Below, in pieces: positions 1 through 10,477 of a stretch of DNA of 64,000 bases. A program made the position numbers and the translations under genes. This DNA is from Hymenopellis radicata (taxonomy: Eukaryota > Basidiomycota > Agaricomycetes > Agaricales > Physalacriaceae): contig JADNRX010000026.1 in NCBI GenBank assembly GCA_015501595.1, forward strand, positions 1-64,000, given 5' to 3'. The notes beneath the pieces are model-generated. The model saw nothing but the letters and a program-made list of their open reading frames with translations. It had not been told where the DNA came from and ran no database searches. Numbering within the stretch: position 1 is the stretch's first letter; each line of letters starts with the position of its first letter.

Positions 1-2162
1 GTGAGCAGTAGCAGGGATAGTCATAATGAGCAGAATGGGCATCCTTGGACTGGAGATGGGGATTTTATAGTCTTTTTTTCATGGCATGGCCAAACAAGTG
101 TGGCCAAATAAACCATTAACAGCAGGTGCTAAGCAGTATGGAGCGATACTTGACATCTCTCTCTAGCTGAGGTGTAGGGTGGTGATGCCCATATTCGGAA
201 TGCTGTGTCTAGAAGGTTCTCGGTGCTGTACGGGTCGTTTTCGCATCAGAACAGGGTGAACTCACACGATTACGACTAGTTACAGCGTGTCTGAGCCCAT
301 CTTTCTGTTGTGGAAAGTCCATTGTTATCGATTCCTTATTGATAGTAACAGCCAAATAGAAGCTTTATTTACATTCAGTTCTGCCCAAACAACGGGGAGC
401 GGGCACAGACGCCACATCACTGCGAGGGTACCATCATGATGTCATCATCTATCCTAATGCGGTACGCAGCGGAACACCGCCGCTTCTGCCGCCTCCCCGC
501 CCCATCTTCTAATCAAAATCAGAAGTGAGGCTCTACTCCGAGGAAGTGGCCGCTCACTTTTGGAAAGTAAAGTTTACTTTCCCAGAGTTCACACTCACTT
601 TCTGAGACCAGGATCTCTCTCTCAGAAAAGTAGCCTTCCACTTGTCAAGGCACACTCTCACTTGTCAAAAGTGTCGGCTCACTTCGAAAAGTAAGTAGAA
701 AAAGTAGTATTTCACGCTCTCGAAAAAGTGGAATTATTACCCAGTATTACCACCAAAACTCTGAGTAGTAGCGGCTTGGCATAGTGTCGCTGCCACTGCG
801 TCTGAAGCGGCGTGCCTATGGATCGGAGAACGAATAACCAGTTGTAACGCGTTTATTTTGCCATTAAGTGACTTTCCGCTAAGATTTAGACGCGCAGTTA
901 AGATTCAAAGCTAGATGTCGCACGTTTCGTTTCTACAGCATCGGTGAACGATCTTTTCAAGTCAAGAATGCACACCGTTCTACGAACGCGTCACCGCAAA
1001 GAACTCCTCGAGTCCCATGACGAACTGCGCGGAGGTGGTACACGTATCCTTTTCAAACTGACCATCGTGGACAAGCGGCCATCAGTATAGGTAGAGGCAA
1101 AAGTAAGTTCCACAAAGTACCTTAGAATCATGTTGACGAGGACGTATCAATTATCTTGGCACAACTGCTTCGCGTTCCTCTCAGTGCTGATAAGGAACAT
1201 TCATGCTGAGAAGACCTACTGTCACAGGTTTACACGCCACCGCCGCAACGGAATGGCACGAGCCAGCTACTAACCGCAGACCTACAAGAAAGCGTAACCG
1301 ATTTGAGGTGCACGTTAGAGTCCAGACCAAAGACCTGTGCGGCGTTAATCTTACAATCAATTTAGCACGTCGTTCATGGCATAACTTAAACTTCGTAACG
1401 TTTAGACTCACCTGTCCGGTATTATGGCCACACGACCTCGAAGCCTTGGGCCGACCAATGAGTAGCTTCGACGGTCAGACGTCTGTCCGCAATGGACGAC
1501 CCACGAATCGCGGAGCTGCGTAAATTCCGCATCGTGCTGGTGTTGTGACCACCTTAACCGTTCAATGGCTTCCCCAGTTCTTCGATTGCGGAGGAGGTAC
1601 AAGACAGAAGAATGTTCTTGAATGCCATGTCACTAAACTAGGTACCAGGAGGATGCGCTCATTGTAGAGAAATCCGATTGTTCGACGCGTTGAACTGTAA
1701 CAGCATTCGGGTCGTAATCATTACGAACCATAGTCGGTGAACGGCGCCCAGGAGTTCACTGTGATCAACGACGTCCTTGGACTCCGGGATGCTGTCGTTT
1801 GTCGACGTCGGGCTTGAAGTGAGTGTCCTGGAACACGGACTTTGGATACACCGCTCGGAATTGGCGAGAGGAGGCTGCCATTAAACAAGAGTTGTGACCA
1901 AATTTCAGACGTCCAGCCACGACGCGACGCGAGGTGTAAGTAGCTGGTTGCAGCTGATGGTGGGAACTTGAAAGGTTGGCCATAAACCGATCACGTGGCT
2001 CGGGGCGACTTGTTCAACTACTTCGACATGTCACACTCGTGTTCTCAGCGTGGCACAGAGTTGTAAAAACGGCCGCGATTTCCAAGTGATAATCGATAAA
2101 GGTTTATATTAGCCGCTGTTTTTGGGTGCGTTCGTGTGGCTCTCTTGCCTTTCTCTCTCATC
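1..2162. other. Gene-poor leading region
   Basis: I recognise no gene here. The open frames are short, overlap on both strands and match no family I know. The stretch at about 540-735 is unusual in repeating short AAAGT/ACTTT motifs (annotated separately). The last few hundred bases are presumably the upstream region of the kinase gene that starts at 2163. Confidence 0.5.
540..735. repeat. Degenerate AAAGT/ACTTT motif cluster with short palindrome
   Basis: Variants of CTCACTT and AAAAGTG recur at irregular spacing on both strands, for example near 553, 594, 656 and 677. Bases 562-582 form a 21-base palindrome with arms GGAAAGTAAA and TTTACTTTCC around a single G. The motifs look like clustered protein-binding sites or the worn end of a repeat. 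No coding role is visible. Confidence 0.4.
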
Positions 2163-5100
2163 ATGTTGTACGACGAACCTAGCGCCAATTTAAACATCAC
2201 ACCGACCCGCGCGGGAGTGCGCCCCTCCTTGAGCTACTCGTACCAGCAAGAGAGTGCCGCTACCATGAAGGAGGCTGTTAACACTGATTTCCCCGTCCAC
2301 TGTCGTGTCACCGACACCGACCAGTTTCTGAAGGTTATGTTCCCCGTCGAGGACACACTTGTTGACGCCATTTGGAAGAAAGTCAAAGTGGTGCATCACC
2401 CACAATCCCGATGGAGCGCCTTTCCCGAATCAGTCGCCAAAGAGGATGAATTGTATGGCGCCTTCGTCTCTGTCGCCAACGCCATCCACAACGCCGCGGA
2501 AGAGCTCTGCCCACACCATCCCGGTGAAAACACCGCTCGACTTGGAGGGTCGACCACGTGGGTCGACTACCACTCAAAATCTCCGAACTCTGTCGATAAG
2601 GATATTGCGCGGATACGACCGGATTGTCTTCTTGCACATAGTCTTCTACATGACCGTGTCCAGACTTTACCTCCAGTATGCCAATCATCCCTCAGTTCCA
2701 ACGAGAAACTAACGTTATCTGTAGGATGACGCCACAGTTCGTATTTTATCAAGTTCGGGGGCATGAAAGGCTGACTGTGTGTATAGGGCGTAATTTGGTG
2801 GTTACAAATCGTCGCCGCGCTGGAGATGAAGCGTAACGACAAGGAAAAGTGGGAGGGGGTGGTCAAGCAGCTTATTGGCTATCTGCGGCAGATATTACGC
2901 GAGCAACTCGATCGTCGATTCGTTTTCGGTTTTACTCTTGGACCACGATGCATGGCAGTATGCCTCCACGACCGATCCGGCGTCCTCCTTACTAGTACGC
3001 CTATTGATATCCACAAGGTGAGTTCTGTATTCGACACGCATCGGTCTAGAATTCACCTATTGGGCTTAGTCACCGAAAAACTTTATCCGTATCATCGCTG
3101 CCTTTGCGGTCCTTGCTCCTCACAAACTTGGCTTTGATCCCTCCATGAAAATCTATGTTCAGCCCAACGAAGTGGTGGAGTCTTACCGATTGACGAGTGA
3201 GACGGCGCTTGACGTTTTTGCGACTGATTCGTACAAGAAGCGCTGGGTCATCACCCTCAATGACGGTACACAGTATTTGACTGTCAAAGTGATGAGTGTT
3301 GCTCGTGCGAGAGTAATGCGTGGTAGGGCAACATTGGTTTGGGCGGTGGTACGCTTCGTAAATGGTCGACCCGGCACAGAGGTACACATTGAAATCTGGC
3401 TTCGAACCAAACTCACGTCTTTGATTAGGTCTTCGTTCTCAAGCAGTCCTGGCGTCCCGAAACAGTCAAGTCCGAAGGCGAGTTCTACAACGAGGCGAAG
3501 GGTTCTGACTGCAGTCATCTTGGTCGAATAACGCTGTGCGAGGACGCCGTAGTCGACGATATGGTAGATCGGACCGGGTCTTTCATACGTGCGGGTCTCT
3601 CCGCGAGCTTGCCGCCAGGTGTCAACCAAGAACGCGGAACGAAGCGTGCACGTGCGGAAAGCGAAGAGCCTTTCCTTCATGTCGCATCGACGAACGATGA
3701 CGAAATCGAACGCATCACCACTCCTCGAGAGAGACAGTATGTTTCTCGCGTTCACACGCGCGTCATTATGTCGACCTATGGCTGGCCGCTGAAATATTTC
3801 GCAACGTTGAAGGAACTCCTCTCGGTGTTCTTGAATGGAGTACAAGGTATAATTGTTTCAAATATACAACATCTCTCTGACAATAATGACTTGCAGGACA
3901 CGCATATCTGTACGAGAATGGTCTTTTACACCGTGATATTAGTGCAGGAAATGTCATCATCGCATGGTGGCCGAGTGAAGGAGCAACTACTCTTGGCACC
4001 AGAGGGTGTCTTATTGATTTCGATCGCTCAAAGCTCGGTACTCGAAATCCCAGGACGCTCCCTCAGTTTCAAACCCAAAATAACCCGCTAACAGCGACCC
4101 AACTTACTATCCGTTCTGCCACACTCCTTGATTACTTTCAATCTCGTAAGGACTCGCCGCTGTCAGTATCAGTGCAGCCGGACGTTATTTCGTCTGCGGA
4201 TGATGTGCTCGGGGCAGAGTATAACAATTATACGATTGCGGCCATCAGTTATAGTCTAGCATTCCCTCCGGCCCCGGAGAACTATACCATTACAACAGAT
4301 CGGTTAGGATGGCGCACGGTATGTCTCATTGAACATTTTGGTATTCATGCTCATACATCTTCAAAGGTTGCACAGTGTTTCGACTTTAACACCTCCATAA
4401 CTGCACCGAACAATGCGAAAGACGGCCCTAAAGGATCCAGGACTGTAAGTCCCATCTTGCGAACCTTCAAACTAATATTAACTTCATTCTTTCTAGGGAA
4501 CACCTCCTTATGCCAGTGCAGAAATTCTAGGACGCGTCAAATATGGAACTATCTCGGCAGAAGTCGAATATCATGATGCAATCCACGATATCGAGTCATT
4601 TTTGTGGATCTTGGTCAACATCTGCCTGACGCGCAGTGGACCTCGCGGCGCTCGTCGTACGGAACTCACAGAAACAGACCCTGGGCATGACATGCTCCGC
4701 CGAGTGGTCTATTATGTCTTCGACAGTGATGAGCCCGATCTCATAAAAAACAAACGGCGTCTCTTTGCCGAACCTAGCGCCTTCGAGCGGGACGTCGTGG
4801 GCAATTTCCATGCCTATTTCCACGATCTCAAGCCCCTCATTCGGCAATGGTTCAGTCTCCTTTGCTTGGCGTACAAGCACCGCGAGTTATACGAATATCA
4901 CACCCTTCACGAAAGGGTCGTTGATCTGTTGAAGAAGGCAGTGGTAACTGTGCCTTCCGAAGAGGATCACGATGATCAATTTGCAGCAAACGTCTTCGAG
5001 GAACGAAAGAAGGAGATCAGCGACCTGTGTTTGCTGTCTGCTACTAGCAGTACATCAAATGCTGCACACTCGGACTCACCACCGATTGCAACGACTTTCC

Positions 5101-5174
5101 AAACACGTTCACAACAGCGGGTACCTCCAGAGTCTCCGACTCCGCATAAACGAGCTAAAAAATCAGTACGATAG
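2163..5174 (+). CDS. FunK1-type fungal protein kinase
   Basis: A multi-exon kinase of the FunK1 family, which is expanded in mushrooms and mostly of unknown substrate. After a variable N-terminal part (exon from 2163), the exon near 2790-3015 carries the family block ending RRFVFGFTLG...DRSGV. The catalytic loop HRDISAGNVI is at about 3925-3955, with LIDFDRS in place of the usual DFG region. GTPPYASAEIL (about 4498-4530) and HDIESFLWILVNI (about 4587-4625) follow, all in the expected FunK1 order. The C-terminus is basic (HKRAKKSVR). Likely introns include 2676-2724, 3018-3085, 3848-3895 and 4446-4496. The reading frame in the track begins at a GTG; I chose the in-frame ATG at 2163. The essential motifs are all present, so the kinase may be active. 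Exon edges in the 3000-3560 and 4320-4370 parts are approximate. Confidence 0.82.
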
Positions 5175-6757
5175 TCGAAGATAGTCGTTCTACGAAGCAG
5201 TACAATGTGAAATATTTAGAACATGCTAAGGTGCTTCAATTCCAATCGCCGCCGTCAAGCCTAGGTATCTTATGAGTAACATGGCATGTCGCGAATCGTC
5301 CGTTCGGCTTACCCATGACTTCAAAGAATTGCTTCGCATACCCCGAGCTGAGGGGAACGAATAACATGGACCACCTATACAGCAGTTTTGAAAAGAGTTC
5401 AATAATCTGACTTCGAAGAGAGACGTACTAATCATAACTGCTTCGGCCTCCTTCACTATTACTGCCCGTTGGAGAGACGCCACCGGTAACTGCATTGAGG
5501 AGAACCTATCGAAGTATCAGTACATTGGTAGCCTCGTAGCTACCCCTCTTCTTGCGCATCTAGGGAGAAGTGGACACAACGAAAGTAAATGTAATGTGCT
5601 CATCAACAATTCACTTCTCTTATCATCATCTCATTCACCACTTGATCACCTTGGGTTCAGGCTGAGAGCTATCCGCGCTCTGAGTCAGAAAAGTTGTTTC
5701 TTACTAGCACGTGGCATGAGCGAATCTGACGAAGGAAGTTATAGTTAGCGCGTGCGCCACCACCACCTCGGATTGATTTGTACGCGTGGCAGACGAATAT
5801 GGCGAACCAGACATACTGGCGCCTGTGTAGCATATAGTGAGGAGAAATTGTGAATGACCACGGCCAGGCCCTGGGAAACTCCCCTAGGACTCCGGCGATT
5901 TTGGCGGATTTGAGGGTCCACCATGTCGATCGGATGTCGTTGGCGGGTTTTCGTTTGGTTTTCGTAGGGCCCGACACTATGGCCCGGAGAAAGTCTATGG
6001 CTCAAGCGCTCAAGCTCAAGGTCTGCATCAGGTCTGGACTATCGACGTTGACGACAGCATTACGCGGTGACGCAATAGTCATCGACTTCAGATGATCGTC
6101 AAAGACAGTGACATTTTGTCCAACCAACGTGCGGGCATACACTTAAGTAACACGGCAGAGGACGACAATTTGAAGCATTTATCATTTCAACGTCCCATTC
6201 ACCTCTGCATTTAATCGGCTATCCTTTGTGGTCCAGGGGGATCAGGTTCGCATTATAAGGTGGTGTTGGATCAAGTTGAAGTTCTCGGGGGTCCTGCCAT
6301 CACTTCGCACTCACGTGGATGACACGTGAGTGCGAAGTGGTTTCCAGAACCCGAGAACTTGCCCCCACCCCGAACGACGCGAACGATGACAGTTCCGGAC
6401 TCATCGATTAGGGTTTGAGACTTCATCTTGTCGTGAAGTGTTTGCTCGGATTGTAATGTCTGGGCCAGCTGCGTGGACGCGTTGAATAAAACAAAGGCAT
6501 CTCGTCGACTTCACTCACGTTCTGCATTGCGAGCCCGCTATCGAATTTCTTGTCAACAGTGCGCAAGAGCTCGTCCTCCGACGAGGCATGTATCAAGCGT
6601 TCCAGTAGGGAATCCGTCGTTTCAAAAACTTGCTGGAAGTTGTGAATCGGCCTGTGGTGAGTATTCAGATGCGGTCACCCAGGAGAACAATCAAAAAATG
6701 CATACTCTTGTAGGTACGGAAAATGGCCGAGCGCCTCAATCTCGACGATGCGGTCTC
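5175..6757. other. Intergenic region with a long hairpin
   Basis: I recognise no gene. Short open frames occur on both strands without family resemblance. The region holds the strong inverted repeat at 6279-6360. Its right end, from about 6470 on the minus strand, may hold the worn start of an NLR-like gene (see findings). Confidence 0.45.
6279..6360. repeat. Long inverted repeat (hairpin) with CACGTG in both inner arms
   Basis: Inner arms of 17 bases, CACTTCGCACTCACGTG at 6301-6317 and its exact complement at 6323-6339, flank a five-base loop. Outer arms AAGTTCTCGGG (6279-6289) and CCCGAGAACTT (6350-6360) pair again after a short unpaired bulge. Each inner arm carries CACGTG, the core of the E-box bound by bHLH factors of the Cbf1/Pho4 type. 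It could be a remnant of a palindromic element, a structured RNA or a paired binding site. No coding sequence overlaps it. Confidence 0.85.
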
Positions 6758-8947
6758 TCAGTTCTTCGCGCGCCGCAGTGTTCTCATACCGTGTCTAGAA
6801 ACGTTCATCAGCCTCTTTCTCCACTGTAGAAAAGACTGAGGACACACAGCGAAAGCTTTTACAGCAGCACCCACAGCCTTTGGTATTGCCGACAGAGGAG
6901 CCACTTGAACCATGAGGATGTCCTGTACAGCAGTCGCGACACCGTACGGGACATCCCCATGGTTCAACTTCGGCCATCGAGGTGGAGATGAAGCACCATT
7001 ATCAGAAAAAGACACAGATGTAATGCAGTTAGTATGGCCCTGTAGTAGTGTAGTTGGCGTAATTGGGACACTGCCGCTTCTATTGGACGAGGCGGAATCG
7101 TAATGAATGGTGGACGTAGAATCGTACGCAGAACTGGTGAGCGGAGCCGGCACCTGCCGTCTACAAGGTGACAACAGGTCTATAACTTCAGAGGCTCGGC
7201 GTAAGACAAAGGTATTCCGCGAACGATCGTTGAACGACTTACGGCGTTTCCCTGTGTACGTCTCCCTCAGCTGTTGGAGGCGACTTGCTACTTGCTTTAC
7301 GGTGCATCTGCGTCCTGTCTTCCGGTATATGTACTCGGAAATAAAACGATTTCTCATAGGGAAACGCCCGAGAAGACGCGTTTCCCGCGAATCATCTGGT
7401 TGATACTTTTCCAGACCTGCTGGGCGATGAGTTGAGAACGACAATGGAGCCACTGAACCCACCCTCAATCAAGGCAGCTTCCAATTCTGCAGGCCAGACC
7501 ATTTCACCACCTCGTAATGTCTTCCAACTTTTCCTTCCTATATATAGAAAGACCCCCATGGCGCCTGAACCATCTGGCGTCTTCAGGTTATTATTACTGC
7601 TCGCTCTGGACGACCTCGGTGAAGGGGTTGAAGAGGACTTGCGATACGACGCCCGGGACGTGTTGGGGTGGGGAGCGAAGCTAGCAGTAGACAAGAATGG
7701 TTCAGGCGCCTTCAGGTTATTATTACTGCTCGCTCTGGACGACCTCGGTGAAGGGGTTGAGGAGGCCTTGCGATACGACGCCCGGGACGTGTTGGGGTGG
7801 GGAGCGAAGCTAGCAGCAGACAAGACCTGCTCGCAGAGCTGGGCAACAAGCAAGGTACTACCACTGGGACCCCCGGGCTCCAGTAGCTTCTGCAACTTTT
7901 CCCGCTGCTCGTCTTGGGATAGTGTACGATGTAGAGGTGAGATGAACCTGACGACGGTCGCAGCGGAGAGGCATAGTCCGCCTGCTCGGAGTGTAAGTTG
8001 TGCGCGCTTGTTGGTGTCTCGCAGCTCCGTGAGCTTCTCGGCGAGAAATTTGGCAATATCGTCTTGGACGTCGACCAATGGTACCTCGTGCAGATGATAA
8101 ATCATGTCCGCTAGAAGTTGGAAGGAATGGCAGAGGTCGACAATCTCGGGCTGTGGGCGACGTGTAACCAGAAACTTGATCCCTGTCAGGCGCTTGTCCC
8201 CTACTACGCGAAATAGGTTCTTCAAGAACTCCACGCCATTATCGTTTTCATCGAGAGCATCGATGACGACCACTGGTGCAGGTAAACCATCCCGTTTAGG
8301 AAGCGACGCGGACCATGGCGCGACAAGGAGGTCGTCGATCTGCTCATGGATCCGAGCCTCGCCAAGGACGGAGTCTGCTTGTAGGACGGGCACGAGCTCA
8401 GTCGCATTCGAAGGGAATAGTTCTGCGAGGTTACGGCAAATCGTTGGCACAATGAGCTGAGAGTCCTTGCTGTCGGCCCACATGCGCTCGCAGATGGTAT
8501 AAGCAATGGTGGTTTTGCCTGTTCCCGCGAGGCCAGTGAGCCAGAACACAGACGGGGCGTCGGCGTCGTTGGCTCGAGCCCAAGACATGATCTTGTCGAT
8601 GGTCTCGACTCGAGTACCGGATGTGCATGGACCACGTAAGAGCGTGTCAGTCTTGATAGATGCACGGAACGACGCGCGTGTCGTAACATAATATTGAGAG
8701 TCTTGAGGATCAAACTCGTCCTGACAGAGCTTGTCGCGGTCACCATCAAATGGAATTTCAGGTGGAAAGTCGCAGGTCGAAGGTGTTTCCCAATGATCCT
8801 TTTCGAGGTTAGCACTTGACGGCAGATTCGTGCTGAACCCAGCGTTTCCGCCTTCAACATCTCCAACGAGTGGCCCTATTTGTTGTTTCTCCACAGTTTC
8901 TGAATCTCCAGAAACAGACGTGTCTTGCAAGATGGCAACCCCTGTGA
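6758..8947 (-). CDS. NACHT NTPase fused to a TEA/ATTS DNA-binding domain
   Basis: One long exon (to about 7463) encodes a NACHT module: Walker A GLAGTGKTT (residues about 133-141), Walker B VVVIDALDE (220-228) and the sensor-like LVTRRP (254-259). Compared with mushroom NLRs, the FFFSR-like strand between Walker A and VPTICRNLAE is missing. A Ser/Pro/Asn-rich linker with a 43-residue duplication follows (371-456). The exon ends in KSWKTLRGGEMVWPAELEAA, the first TEA helix. A 46-base intron (7462-7417) joins in frame to LEKYQPDD, GRFPMRNRFISEY and KQVASRLQQLR, the rest of the TEA domain. No WD40 or ankyrin array follows, only a Ser/Thr-rich tail with one WD40-like stub, GHTNCITSVSFSDNGAS. The 5' end is unresolved: the first codon of the frame is not ATG, and an acceptor at about 8948 implies an upstream exon, perhaps 8995-9089. 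Inferred role: nucleotide-regulated transcription factor. Confidence 0.72.
7581..7827 (-). repeat. 129-bp direct tandem duplication inside the NACHT-TEA linker
   Basis: Two nearly identical copies (7581-7709 and 7710-about 7827) differ by only a few bases and keep the frame. Each encodes a 43-residue unit containing FAPHPNTSRASYRK and TPSPRSSRASSNNNL. Such high identity indicates a recent duplication or ongoing homogenisation. The units are rich in Ser-Pro and Arg-x-x-Ser motifs, so they could be phosphorylated. Confidence 0.93.
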
Positions 8948-9231
8948 GTGTACATTCCGGAACCAGTCAGCGCGACGCTCTGCTAAAATAGATAGACTTG
9001 CCGTTGTGGATAATGGTCTCGCGTTCCGACATGATCTTGCGTACAAGACGAGGACCATCAGGAATGGAGGTTATGTGTGCCATCCACATGCGGTCACTAA
9101 CAATTGCTATGTGTGCTTCGGGATTCTATAGATGTAACTTTTTAGATGCGATGCCTGATCGACAAAACTTTACTGACTGTGTCCAGAATACCATTGCTCA
9201 AACGCATGGCAGGGCTAACGAACTGCCGAAC

Positions 9232-10477
9232 TCAGATCAGCGCCTGCGTTTGGTATGCATTCAAGAGATAGCAAGGTCTCACCGTTTCTAGAAACAAGTT
9301 CAAACAACTCTCATCTTCGTCTTCATCCGAAGATTCATCGGCAGTCTGGAAATCCAGCTCTGGCAAGAGGTCGTCCAGGCTGAGACTGGTCATAGATGAC
9401 TGAGGGGAGTTGCATTTCGATGAAGAAGGCGAGCTACTTTTCGATGACGGAGGGGATGAACGTCTCGAGAAGGAGTGCCCCCAAATGGGGACCTCGGAGA
9501 CGACGAGCATAAGAAGGATGGGTAGTTGTCGTGAGGAGACCCTTTTATCCAGTCCGTCCGCACTGTGCCACTCAACTTGGACACCACTTCGAGATTTGCG
9601 GAAAGATATGGTTAGTCCTCGCGCGAAGAGACATTGATTTTCTGTGGAGGACTATTCTGTGCAAGATCAACACCTTGTGGCGGATAGCTTCGTGTGGTGG
9701 TTCCTGTGCTCCCGCTCCAGGACGTCCTGTACGTAAAACCCGCACCAACACTGAATGCGGAGAACTTGAGTGATACTTCAACTGAACTGGAGGGCTTGCG
9801 AGCTACAGCTAAGCCCCACGTGGGCGCTTTGTCGCACCCAGTAACAAGGTAGAGAGAACCATTAGGGAGATGGTGACCAAGGTCGTCAACGTATTCGCGC
9901 CAAGATTCCGCATACTTTTCAGCATATCTCTCGTAGAGTTTCTCGTTCATGGCATCGTATCGGGTCGCTCCATCAGGAAGCATCAGAAATGCTTCTTGTA
10001 CCCTTGACGTACTCAGCTCGATGCTGGCACTCCCACCAACGCCAACAACTAGACTGTGGCAAACAGTCAGTCGTAGGATCTTCGGATTGAGAGACGGGAG
10101 ATGCGCGTACGGTGTTTCAGCTGATGCTTCCATGTTAAATGAAGTGGCGTGCTCGTCATTAGCGGCAACCGTGGCTCCTACGTTGTAGTAGTAAGCATGC
10201 TCGACGGGTGGACACGATTGGGAATTTTAAGAGGCTCGAAGTTGGTAGGAACGTTGCCGGCATTCAACTCATGGTCGGCAGGTGCATGAACGTTGAACAG
10301 GAAGTTGTACGAACCCTCTTCTGTGAGGATAACGAGGTCACCAATGCTGAGACCTTTTCGCCTGAAGCTCCAAGGCGAAGACCTAGAGGGCCCTGGGAGA
10401 AAGAAGGGAACGCCATTGCCTTGGCGTAGCATGCAGCCGCGATAGATTACGCACGGCCTCTGATCTTGAAAGCTCAT
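9232..10477 (-). CDS. Uncharacterised Agaricomycete family protein
   Basis: A protein of a large mushroom-restricted family without assigned function. The order is: GDLVILTEEGSYNFLFNV (start exon, ATG at 10477), then after an intron LMLPDGATRYDAMN and a helical part ending ESWREYVDD. NGSLYLVTGCDKAPTWGLAV and NQCLFARGLTISFRKSR follow, and an acidic tail (DESSDEDEDE) ends the protein. These are hallmarks of the family. The step into NQCLFARG near 9655-9685 needs either a very short intron or one missing base, so the gene may be slightly damaged or misread. Cysteine and tryptophan positions suggest a compact cytosolic domain. There is no signal peptide or membrane segment. It lies upstream of the NACHT-TEA gene on the same strand. 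Confidence 0.7.

Noticed and set aside
7432..8097. 221-codon plus-strand frame opposite the NACHT-TEA gene
   Set aside because: Shadow frame; its internal repeat is the antisense of the 129-bp duplication.
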